From positions 1 to 34,983 of the forward strand of contig WRCJ01000004.1 in NCBI GenBank assembly GCA_009784085.1: DNA of 34,983 nucleotides, given 5' to 3'. Of the stretch, positions 27,771 to 34,983 are shown piece by piece. The translations under genes and the position numbers were made by a program. The notes under the pieces are model-generated. The model was given only the letters and a program-made list of their open reading frames with translations. It searched no databases and was not told where the DNA came from. The DNA is from Oscillospiraceae bacterium. Lineage in GTDB: Bacteria > Bacillota > Clostridia > Oscillospirales > UBA929. Within the stretch, counting starts at the first letter, position 1; every line of letters begins with the position of its first letter.

Positions 27771-28748
27771 GTGCATGAGTTGCATATAGGGGGCGCCATC
27801 GGAAAAGAGAAGCTCTGTGAAGCTTGCGATATCAAGCGTATCCTCGAAGGCGGGGCCGGGGTCGTGGTCGGGGTCGTGGCCGGGGTCGTGGCTGGGGCCG
27901 GGGGTGCGTGGAGGTGTGTTGCCTGAGTTCCAGGGGGCATGCGGGTCGTCCAGTTTGCGCGGGGGGATGCGCAGGGCGTTCTGCCGCGCCACGCCGGATA
28001 CCAGGGCGGCGTTTACCACCCGCAGGCATCCTGTGGGCCTCTCCGGGCCGTCTTCCCGCGCGCCGGGGCCGAAGCATTCCATCGGCGGGGCATCGTCGCC
28101 CCGGGGGAACACGGCATACCCAAGGGCGCCGTCCAAAAGGATTCGCCCGCCGCCCAACGCGCACTCGCGCAACGCGCCGCGCCAGTGTTCGGGCGTGCGG
28201 CGGACATGCGGCCTGCCGGCGAGCGACGTTTCGTAGAGGGCATCCAGCAGCGGGATGTGTCCCTCGTCGGCCGGCTGAGGCGTCCCGGAAAAATCGTAAG
28301 CCAAGGGCGGTTGGGTGAACACCGGCGCGAACCCAAAGGATCGGTAGTAGGCGAACAGCCATTGTTGCTGAGGGATCAGTGCGGCAAAGGCTACGCCGCG
28401 CAGATGCATCTCGAAGAGTGCTTGGTCGAGAAGGTCGCCAGCCAGCCCGCGCCGGCGGAAATCGGGATGCGTCCCCACGCCGTAGATGTAAGACAGTGGC
28501 ATATCGCGCCCCAACCAGGTAAACGTGTAGGGCATCATGTGCAACATGGCCACGACCTGCCCATGATCTTGCGCCTGCCCATGCCCATGCCCCGCCTCGC
28601 ACAGCAAGGCATGGGAAGGATCGTACAACGCCTTGAAAAAGTACGCCGTAAAGAGATCCTCGCCGGGGAAACAGGCTTCCCACAAGGCCATGACGGCGGG
28701 AGAATCCCCAGCCTGGGCGTAACGAATCGTCAATTGATTGTTATCCAT
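27765..28748 (-). CDS. GNAT family N-acetyltransferase
   Basis: TIRYAQAGDSPAVMALWEACFPGEDLFTAYFFKALY...LSYIYGVGTHPDFRRRGLAGDLLDQALFEMHLRGVAFAALIPQQQWLFAYYRSFGF. Confidence 0.9.
   Translation of the reverse strand: MDNNQLTIRYAQAGDSPAVMALWEACFPGEDLFTAYFFKALYDPSHALLCEAGHGHGQAQDHGQVVAMLHMMPYTFTWLGRDMPLSYIYGVGTHPDFRRRGLAGDLLDQALFEMHLRGVAFAALIPQQQWLFAYYRSFGFAPVFTQPPLAYDFSGTPQPADEGHIPLLDALYETSLAGRPHVRRTPEHWRGALRECALGGGRILLDGALGYAVFPRGDDAPPMECFGPGAREDGPERPTGCLRVVNAALVSGVARQNALRIPPRKLDDPHAPWNSGNTPPRTPGPSHDPGHDPDHDPGPAFEDTLDIASFTELLFSDGAPYMQLMHN
27858..27905. repeat. 12-bp in-frame repeat in GNAT gene
   Basis: GGGGTCGTGGTC/GGGGTCGTGGCC/GGGGTCGTGGCT; encodes SHDPGHDPDHDPGP. Confidence 0.9.
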
Positions 28749-29688
28749 TGCTATTCATATTTATATCGATATCCGTATCCGTATCCGTATGCATTGCGGC
28801 GCGTACAGCCGTGTAGCGCATGAGCAATTCTATCGGGTGATAGGATAGCTTGGCGCGGCGTAAACCTTCCAGCCCTAAATCTTCCTCGCGGTTGACATAG
28901 GTCGCCCAAGAACCCTGGTGGCGCAAAAAGGCGCGGTTGATCATCTGATAGGCGCCCACCACATCGTAATCGGCCTTCTCGACATGGATGTCGATGGTAT
29001 CCGCCCCGCAGGGGGAACCCAGCGTGAAGGCTACTACGCGGCCATCGACGCGCAACAAGCCGCCGTAAGCGCCCAGCGATTCCAGGTTCTGCAGCAACAA
29101 CGTAATGGCGGCGGACTCCTCTTGCAGGGAGTGATTGGAGGCGTAGTTGTTTTTACGACACCAGATAGCCTGGAAGGCCCATACGTCGCCTATATTATCC
29201 GGCGATATCTCTTCATATGACCAGCGGCTGGCATATGTGCTTTCAAAGCGGGCGATGAAATTTCGCTTCGCGTGGTATTTCTTCCCAGGTAACGTTCGCA
29301 AATCGGAGGCCAGATACAAGTAGTCGGCGATGTCCGGGCAAGCGGTGAACGCATATCTGCCGGGCAACACGCCTTCCACCTTTTCCCGCGTGGCTTTCGT
29401 CAGGCCGCGCAATACTAGGGGGTATCGTTGTTCCTCGGTATATCGTTCCAGTTGCAACAGGGAGGCGCCCAAGTCCCCCGGCCCATAGGGCAGTAAAAAG
29501 GAGGGGTGCGCGCCCATGGCACTGCGTATATACAGCATGTCGCCCCAATCACACAGCGAAACCTTGAATTTGTCGCGCCACATGTACAACGCCGCAAAAG
29601 AACCTTCGCTGGTCTTCTCCCGAAAGAAATCTTTGTAGGAGAAAAACAATGGTTTGTGATGGATGTCGATGTCTTCAAACTTCAGCAT
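28741..29688 (-). CDS. DUF2156 domain-containing protein (LPG synthase C-terminal-like)
   Basis: FSYKDFFREKTSEGSFAALYMWRDKFKVSLCDWGDMLYIRS...KKYHAKRNFIARFE...GRVVAFTLGSPCGADTIDIHVEKADYDVVGAYQMINRAFLRH. Confidence 0.88.
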   Translation of the reverse strand: MLKFEDIDIHHKPLFFSYKDFFREKTSEGSFAALYMWRDKFKVSLCDWGDMLYIRSAMGAHPSFLLPYGPGDLGASLLQLERYTEEQRYPLVLRGLTKATREKVEGVLPGRYAFTACPDIADYLYLASDLRTLPGKKYHAKRNFIARFESTYASRWSYEEISPDNIGDVWAFQAIWCRKNNYASNHSLQEESAAITLLLQNLESLGAYGGLLRVDGRVVAFTLGSPCGADTIDIHVEKADYDVVGAYQMINRAFLRHQGSWATYVNREEDLGLEGLRRAKLSYHPIELLMRYTAVRAAMHTDTDTDIDINMNSNG

Positions 29689-30416
29689 TTGATCCCCTTG
29701 GTTTTATATTTTCTTACCTTCAGCATAAAGGCGGGCAACCGGAAGACCCGGACAATGCGCTTGGGCTGGCGAAGTATGCGATACAGCCACTCCAGCCCCA
29801 ACCTGATAAACAGCTTCGGCGCCCGTTTCACGTTGCCGGCCCATACGTCCAAGGCGCCACCCAGGCCGACCAGCAACCGCGCACCGGTCATAACGCCGTA
29901 ACGTCGCATGAAAAGCTCCTGCTTTGGCGCCCCCAAGCAGACAAACAACGCATGGGCGCCGCTCTCCCTGACGGCTTCGGCGACGTCTTCCGGCGCGTCG
30001 GCGTATGAATAGCCGTCCAGCGTCCCGCAAATCGGAAGGCCCGGATGGGCGGCTTCCATGCGTTTCGCGGCTTCCTCGGCCACGCCGGGCTTCCCGCCAT
30101 AGAAGAAGACAGGGATCCCCCGCTCGGCCAGCGTCGGCAACAATGCCTCCGCAAAGTCGATGCCGGACACCCGTTGCGTGATAGGGTGCCCCAGCTTGCG
30201 CGCCGCCCTTACCACGCCCACGCCGTCCGGGAGCACCATGTCGGCGGCGCGCAACGCCCGGAGCAAGGCGGCGTCCCGGCACGCCAGCCATACGATCTCT
30301 GCGTTGGGCGTGACCACCGTGTGGGCATTCTCCCCGCCCAGGAAGGAAAGCGCGCGCTCCACGGCTTGGGGGAGGGTCAGGCAGTCGAAGGGGACGCCCA
30401 AAATGTCGCAGCGCAC
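29682..30416 (-). CDS. WecG/TagA/CpsF family glycosyltransferase
   Basis: TVVTPNAEIVWLACRDAALLRALRAADMVLPDGVGVVRAARKLG...RVSGIDFAEALL...FFYGGKPGVAEEAAKRM...LFVCLGAPKQELFM. Confidence 0.93.
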   Translation of the reverse strand: MRCDILGVPFDCLTLPQAVERALSFLGGENAHTVVTPNAEIVWLACRDAALLRALRAADMVLPDGVGVVRAARKLGHPITQRVSGIDFAEALLPTLAERGIPVFFYGGKPGVAEEAAKRMEAAHPGLPICGTLDGYSYADAPEDVAEAVRESGAHALFVCLGAPKQELFMRRYGVMTGARLLVGLGGALDVWAGNVKRAPKLFIRLGLEWLYRILRQPKRIVRVFRLPAFMLKVRKYKTKGIKC

Positions 30417-30520
30417 GGCTTACTCCCTCTCTCGATGCAATCTCGCATCAATTCTACCACACAACCGCATCGTTGGCAAGAGAGCATATATTTTTAGCAA
30501 GAGAGCATGTGCTTTTTAAT

Positions 30521-30542
30521 GGCGCCGATAAAAATCGGCGCC
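30521..30542. other. Perfect 9-bp inverted repeat with AAAA loop
   Basis: GGCGCCGAT-AAAA-ATCGGCGCC. Confidence 0.85.
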
Positions 30543-30599
30543 CCTGTATGGGTCATGTGAAGGGCATTTCCAATAACTCTTTGCCCAGAAATTCTATTG

Positions 30600-30627
30600 T
30601 TTACATTTCGCTGATATGTGATATAAT
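30600..30627 (+). promoter_or_regulatory. Sigma-70-type promoter of the AbiE operon
   Basis: TTTACA - 16 nt - TATAAT; AAGGAGG SD before ATG 30660. Confidence 0.7.
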
Positions 30628-30659
30628 ATTAGCATAAAAAGAACAAGGAGGCGAACGGT

Positions 30660-31247
30660 ATGGATAACAGGCTCCAAGATGCCCTGCGGGAAAACGGCGG
30701 GTTTATTACCGTCGCTCAGGGCAAAAAAGCCGGTTTGTCGCACACAAGTATTTTGCGGGCGACAAAAGCCGGCCATATCGAGCGTGTCGCTCACGGCGTC
30801 TATGAAGCCGCCGATAAGTTTGACGATGTTTTATACGCAAGCCAACTACGTCGGCCGAAGATGATTTACTCTCACGGTACGGCGTTGTATTTGCATGACC
30901 TGTCCGACCGCGACCCGCTTAACCTTTCTGTCACCGTCCCGACTGGGTATAACACAAAGCAGCTTGTTTCGGAGGGGTTTACCGTTTTTTCAGTAAAAAA
31001 AGATTTGTATAGCAACGGTGCAACCAAAATCAAAACCAAGTATGATAACGAAGTCACAGCATATAACCTGGAGCGTACAATCTGCGATTGTGTCCGTAGC
31101 CGGAGCCGTATGGACGCGGAGATCGTGACCGAAGCCGTCAAGCGGTACGCACGGAGCAAAGACCGGGACGTTCACACGTTGATGGAAACGGCGGCTATGT
31201 TCGGCGTACAAAAAATCATGCGTACTTATATGGAGGTGTTACTGTGA
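30660..31247 (+). CDS. Type IV TA system AbiEi-family antitoxin
   Basis: N-terminal wHTH (GGFITVAQGKKAGLSHTSILRATKAGHIERVAHGVYEA) and AbiEi-type domain (YSHGTALYLHDLSDRDPLNLSVTVPTGYN...YNLERTICDCVR). Confidence 0.9.
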   Translation: MDNRLQDALRENGGFITVAQGKKAGLSHTSILRATKAGHIERVAHGVYEAADKFDDVLYASQLRRPKMIYSHGTALYLHDLSDRDPLNLSVTVPTGYNTKQLVSEGFTVFSVKKDLYSNGATKIKTKYDNEVTAYNLERTICDCVRSRSRMDAEIVTEAVKRYARSKDRDVHTLMETAAMFGVQKIMRTYMEVLL

Positions 31248-32091
31248 AAACGTCAATGCAGTTAAAGGCGAAAGCGCGGAACCTTTCCACGAAAACAAAC
31301 ACGCCGCCGCATATCATTCAGCGCAATTATTTCCTTGAACGCTTCCTCGAAAGGGTATCATTATCGGGGCACAGGGACAGTATCGTACTAAAAGGCGGCG
31401 CACTCATCACGTCCCTGCTCGGCATAGAGGCGCGGGCGACGGTGGATTTGGACGCTACCGTGCGGGCGCGGACGCTGACCGCAGAGGAAATAGCGGAAAT
31501 CGTCGGCGAAGTCCTGCGAACCGGAATAGACGACAATGTGGTTTTCACGCTGACTGAAATGGAAGAAACGAGGGTAGAGGCAGAATACCCCGGTTTCCGC
31601 GTTACCCTGAACGTGACGCTGGACAAGCTACGTGATACTGTAAAATTGGACTTCACAGCCGGCGACGTGATCACCCCGAAACCGGTCGAGTACGGGTACA
31701 GGCTGATGTTCGAGGAGAGGGAAATCCGCGTCCTCGCGTATAACCTTGAAACTGTCCTCGCCGAAAAGTTTACCGCCGCGCTGTCGCTTGACGTTTCCAA
31801 CACCCGGATGAAAGATTTCTACGATATATATATATGCTCCTGACCGAACAGCGGGACGCAATCAGCCCGGGGATATTCGCGGACGCTGTGACCAATACCG
31901 CGAACCAACGGAGTATGAGCCGGCTTCTCCCGCAAGCGGGGCATATCCTTGACACGGTGGAGGGAAGCTCCGCGACGGCTGAATTGTGGAGGCGATACCA
32001 AACGGCGTATAAGTATGCCGCCGGCGTTGAGTTTGCGGACGTTATCTCGTCATTGCGGTTATTAACAGAATGGTACAATGATAATAAATAG
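31244..32091 (+). pseudogene. AbiEii-family nucleotidyltransferase toxin, frameshifted (31244-31843 plus 31834-32091)
   Basis: LKGGALITSLLGIEARATVDLDATVRA (GGT-type NTase motif) ...AYNLETVLAEKFTAALSLDVSNTRMKDFYDIY, then frame break at (AT)6 (31824-31835); the 85-aa ORF LLTEQRDAISPGIF... continues the protein. Confidence 0.85.
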
Positions 32092-32096
32092 CACCC

Positions 32097-32125
32097 TTGA
32101 ATTCTCCCTCGGGTGCGCGTATAAT
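32097..32125 (+). promoter_or_regulatory. Sigma-70-type promoter upstream of the sORF/M50 pair
   Basis: TTGAAT - 17 nt - TATAAT. Confidence 0.65.
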
Positions 32126-32165
32126 GAAGCAAGGAAAGCAAATAATTCAGTTCGGAGGCTTCCAC

Positions 32166-32273
32166 ATGGGCGTTATGGGCGTTATGGGCGTTATGGGTAT
32201 TTTGGATGTTGTTGAGCTGGTCAGACAGGTGCGCCAGCAGATGTGGGAGGAATGCAATGACGGTAATGCATAA
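32166..32273 (+). CDS. Putative 35-aa small ORF (MGVMGVMGVMGILDVVELVRQVRQQMWEECNDGNA)
   Basis: GGAGG at 32154-32158, 7 nt before ATG; downstream of promoter; 9-bp ATGGGCGTT repeat at its 5' end. Confidence 0.4.
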   Translation: MGVMGVMGVMGILDVVELVRQVRQQMWEECNDGNA

Positions 32274-32322
32274 CAGCAGCAAGATGTGGGAGGAACGCAA
32301 TGACGGTAATGCTTGACAGCAA
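32235..32322. repeat. 43-bp tandem duplication covering the M50 RBS and start codon
   Basis: cagcagatgtgggaggaatgcaatgacggtaatgcataacagcag / cagcaagatgtgggaggaacgcaatgacggtaatgcttgacagcaa. Confidence 0.9.
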
Positions 32323-33358
32323 CATCCTGTTTTTGGCCGCCGCTTCAGAGAGCGAAGCGTTTCCGCTTGAAGTCATTTTGTCTATCCTCGTCATGGTCGC
32401 CGCATTGTATGTGGGGTTCGTCGTGCATGCGATAGTCCATGAAGCGGGACATTTGGTTGCAGGAAAGCTTAGCGGGTATGACTTTTTGTCTTTTCGGATA
32501 TTCAAAATCGTCTTCGTGAAAAAGGACGGCAAAATGCAACGAAAAAAATATACCGTTGCAGGAACTGGTGGGCAGTGCCTGATGTCGCCACCTGATTATA
32601 AAGACAACAACTATCCATTTGTTTTCTACAATCTGGGCGGCTCGCTCATGAACTTTGCCTTAGGCGCAATCTTTTTTGTGCTGATGAGCGTAACATCCGG
32701 CTATGCGGCTACAGCATTTGCCGGTCTCGGATTGGTCGGCGCCGTAATCGCCGCCATGAACATCATACCCATGAAAATCGGCGGAATGCCCAATGATGGC
32801 TACAACACTATGCTGTGTGTGAAAAACGAAGGGAGCCGCCTTGCCTTGTGGGTGCACTTGCGCTATATCGTTTTGTTGTCACAGGGAGTGCGGGTTCGCG
32901 ATATGCCGGAGGATTGGTTTGCTACAATTGATGCGAATAACATAAGTTGCCCTCTATCTGCCATGGCCGCTTTTATGCGATACTGCTATTTGACCGATAT
33001 TGGCACATACGCAGAGGCGTGCGAGTATGCACGGTATCTGCTTGATAACGGCGAGAAACTGCTCGAAGTGCAGAAAAACGAGCTTCGCTGTGAGCTTATG
33101 TTTTTTGAGCTTGTGGGTGTATGCCGAATGATAGAAATCGAGGAGCTGTACAATGATAAGCTCCAAAAGTACGTCAAGGCAACCTTGACGTACATGTCCC
33201 GGCAAAGGCTCATGTACGCTTACAATAAGTTTTATCTCAGGGACGATGCCAAAGCCCAAAAATCCTTAGCGGATTTTGAAAAGGCAGCCTCCCACACGCC
33301 TTTTGCCGGAGAGATCGCGGGAGAGCGGGAGATGTTGGCACTTGCCACCGGGAGGTAA
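32300..33358 (+). CDS. M50-type (site-2-protease-like) membrane metalloprotease
   Basis: HAIVHEAGHLVAGKLSG (HExxH), NLGGSLMNFALGAIFF, NIIPMKIGGMPNDGYN. Confidence 0.75.
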   Translation: MTVMLDSNILFLAAASESEAFPLEVILSILVMVAALYVGFVVHAIVHEAGHLVAGKLSGYDFLSFRIFKIVFVKKDGKMQRKKYTVAGTGGQCLMSPPDYKDNNYPFVFYNLGGSLMNFALGAIFFVLMSVTSGYAATAFAGLGLVGAVIAAMNIIPMKIGGMPNDGYNTMLCVKNEGSRLALWVHLRYIVLLSQGVRVRDMPEDWFATIDANNISCPLSAMAAFMRYCYLTDIGTYAEACEYARYLLDNGEKLLEVQKNELRCELMFFELVGVCRMIEIEELYNDKLQKYVKATLTYMSRQRLMYAYNKFYLRDDAKAQKSLADFEKAASHTPFAGEIAGEREMLALATGR

Positions 33359-33373
33359 CACGCAAATCACGGC

Positions 33374-33411
33374 AACGGGCAACGGGCGGCGGCAACCGCC
33401 CGTTGCCCGTT
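33374..33411. terminator. Bidirectional terminator-like hairpin between convergent M50 and rnfB
   Basis: Perfect 16-bp inverted repeat AACGGGCAACGGGCGG-CGGCAA-CCGCCCGTTGCCCGTT; no long U-tract. Confidence 0.6.
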
Positions 33412-34240
33412 ATGAAATCTTGTTGCCTTCTGACATGTTGCCTTCTGACAAATTCCCGGCCGTGCGGATGCACTTCGTCGGGCAGACCGCCACGCAATCG
33501 CCGCAATTCGTACACTTTTCCGGATCCACCGAAGCCAAATACCGGTCGACGATAATCGCCCCGAACCGGCATTCTTTCTCGCATCGCTTACAGCCGATAC
33601 AACCCGTCGGGCAGAGCCTTCGCACGAACGCGCCGGTGTCGTGGGAGTGGCAACCCACAAAAACCCTGCTGGCCTTGGGAACCATTTTGATCAGGGCGTT
33701 CGGGCAACGCGCGACGCACATGCCGCAACCCGAACAAGCCCAGGGATCGACCACGGCGATACCGTCCCTGATTCGGAGCGCGCCATATTGGCAGGCATTG
33801 ACGCAATCGCCAAACCCAAGGCAAGCATGGGAACAGCTTCGCCTGCCCTGGTAAAAATAATTGTTGCTTTCACAGCTCATCGTGCCCTGATATTCCATGA
33901 TATCGTTCGCGCGCCCGCAGTCCCGGGAACATCGGACAATCGCTTGCGTCTCCATGACGTCCCCGGCGTCCCTGCCCAAGAGTTTGCCAATGGCGCGGGC
34001 GGTTTGATTCCCACCGGGCGGGCAGAGATTGAGGGGCGCGTCCGCGTCGACGATCTGCCGGGCATAGCCGTCACAGCCTGAGTGCCCGCAGGCGCCGCAG
34101 TTGACGCCGGGCAAGAGCTCCCTGACGCCGGTAAACGTTTCGTCCTCCGTAATCGCCATAAACTTCGCGGCCAAAGCTAACATCACGCCCGCCACAATTC
34201 CAATCGACGCCACAATCAGCATCGGCGTTATAATGGCCAT
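33410..34240 (-). CDS. rnfB: Rnf electron transport complex subunit B
   Basis: GVRELLPGVNCGACGHSGCDGYARQIV, multiple CxxCxxC ferredoxin motifs (CSGCGMCVARCP, CIGCKRCEKECR, CTNCGDCVAVCP). Confidence 0.93.
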   Translation of the reverse strand: MAIITPMLIVASIGIVAGVMLALAAKFMAITEDETFTGVRELLPGVNCGACGHSGCDGYARQIVDADAPLNLCPPGGNQTARAIGKLLGRDAGDVMETQAIVRCSRDCGRANDIMEYQGTMSCESNNYFYQGRRSCSHACLGFGDCVNACQYGALRIRDGIAVVDPWACSGCGMCVARCPNALIKMVPKASRVFVGCHSHDTGAFVRRLCPTGCIGCKRCEKECRFGAIIVDRYLASVDPEKCTNCGDCVAVCPTKCIRTAGNLSEGNMSEGNKIS

Positions 34241-34259
34241 ATATCCACACCCTCAATTC

Positions 34260-34838
34260 TTATATGATTCCGCCAAAGCCCATAAAGGCCAACGCCACAA
34301 TGGAGGCGGCCACCAGGGTAATGGGGATGTCGGCAAAGCTCTTGGGAATATGCTTGGCGCCGCTTGCCATTCTGGTTCGGACACCGCAAAACAGGACCAT
34401 GGCCACGAGAAAGCCGATGCCGACGCCAAAGGCGTTGACCATGGCCTGCGGGAAGGAATAACCTTCGTCAATATTGAGGATTGTCACGCCCAGCACGGCG
34501 CAATTGGTGGTAATCAGGGGCAGGTATACGCCCAACGCGCGGTATAGGGCCGGGACATACTTTTTCAGCACAATCTCAACAAGCTGCACCAAAGCCGCGA
34601 TGACGAGGATAAACACAACCGTTTGCAAATACCCGTAATCGGGCAGGAGGATCAAATTGTTGATGGGCCAAGTGGCCGCTGTGGCCATCAGCATGACAAA
34701 GGTTACGGCGACGCTCATGCCGATGGCGCTGTCCAGCTTTTGGCTGACGCCCAGGAAAGGGCAGATACCGAGGAACCTGGCCAGGACAAAGTTGTTGACC
34801 AGTATCGCGCTCACAATGATGACAAATATCTCCTTCAT
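34260..34838 (-). CDS. rnfA: Rnf electron transport complex subunit A
   Basis: MKEIFVIIVSAILVNNFVLARFLGICPFLGVSQKLDSAIGMSVAVTFVMLMATAATWPINNLIL; GGAGG SD; track start 34922 is upstream repeat sequence. Confidence 0.93.
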   Translation of the reverse strand: MKEIFVIIVSAILVNNFVLARFLGICPFLGVSQKLDSAIGMSVAVTFVMLMATAATWPINNLILLPDYGYLQTVVFILVIAALVQLVEIVLKKYVPALYRALGVYLPLITTNCAVLGVTILNIDEGYSFPQAMVNAFGVGIGFLVAMVLFCGVRTRMASGAKHIPKSFADIPITLVAASIVALAFMGFGGII

Positions 34839-34850
34839 GTTAACCTCCGT

Positions 34851-34927
34851 GTCCGCAGTTCGCAGTCCACCATTCGCAGTCCGCAGTCCACAGTCCGCAT
34901 TCCGCAATCCGCAGTCCACCATTCGCT
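34851..34927. repeat. Heptanucleotide tandem repeat, 11 in-register units, upstream of rnfA
   Basis: gtccgca gttcgca gtccacc attcgca gtccgca gtccaca gtccgca ttccgca atccgca gtccacc attcgct. Confidence 0.95.
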
Positions 34928-34935
34928 GTGGGTTA

Positions 34936-34983
34936 TTATTTTCCTTTGTTGTTGCTGGGGCACAGGGCGCTGCCGGTCGCGGA
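34936..34983 (-). CDS. C-terminal end of an upstream gene (possibly rnfE by context), truncated by right edge
   Basis: Minus-strand ...SATGSALCPSNNKGK* immediately upstream of rnfA. Confidence 0.35.
   Translation of the reverse strand, partial: SATGSALCPSNNKGK

Noticed and set aside
30475-30518. 22-bp direct repeat (GCAAGAGAGCATATATTTTTA / GCAAGAGAGCATGTGCTTTTTA) upstream of abiEi
   Set aside because: Could be an operator, but only two imperfect copies and located before the predicted promoter; treated as another local duplication.
34839-34922. N-terminal extension MVDCGLRNADCGLRTANGGLRTADTEVN of RnfA
   Set aside because: Encoded by heptamer repeats; canonical RnfA start MKEIFVIIVSAILVNNF has its own GGAGG SD.
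1-34983. tRNA, rRNA, prophage, IS element or integrase
   Set aside because: No cloverleaf, rRNA-like sequence, transposase or integrase recognised by eye; a tRNAscan/ISfinder search would be needed to be certain.

Overview
The window resembles a high-GC, probably anaerobic Firmicutes (Clostridia-like) chromosome segment. From the left it contains: (i) a complete monoderm-type Tad/Flp pilus locus on the minus strand (CpaE/TadZ, CpaF/TadA, TadB, TadC, Flp1-like pilin, TadE, DUF5702-like, second TadE/G-like, prepilin peptidase, WG/TPR protein, and a DUF6382-like protein running off the left edge that is absent from the ORF track); (ii) a GltD-like oxidoreductase, a PRTase and a fucose/arabinose isomerase-family protein; (iii) a minus-strand run with wecG-like, DUF2156, GNAT, DJ-1/PfpI, mltG, alaS, DivIVA-like, degenerate SipW-like, tyrA, aroB and aroA; (iv) an AbiE toxin-antitoxin pair whose toxin is split at an (AT)6 tract; (v) a small ORF plus M50-type metalloprotease; (vi) rnfB and rnfA. 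The most unusual signal is a gene-by-gene pattern of short tandem repeats. Units inside conserved proteins (AlaRS, GltD-like, MltG, prepilin peptidase, TadE, GNAT, RnfB) are 6/9/12/15/21/27 bp and stay in frame. Units between genes are 7/10/11/26/43/79 bp. All calls are by eye; no database search was run.
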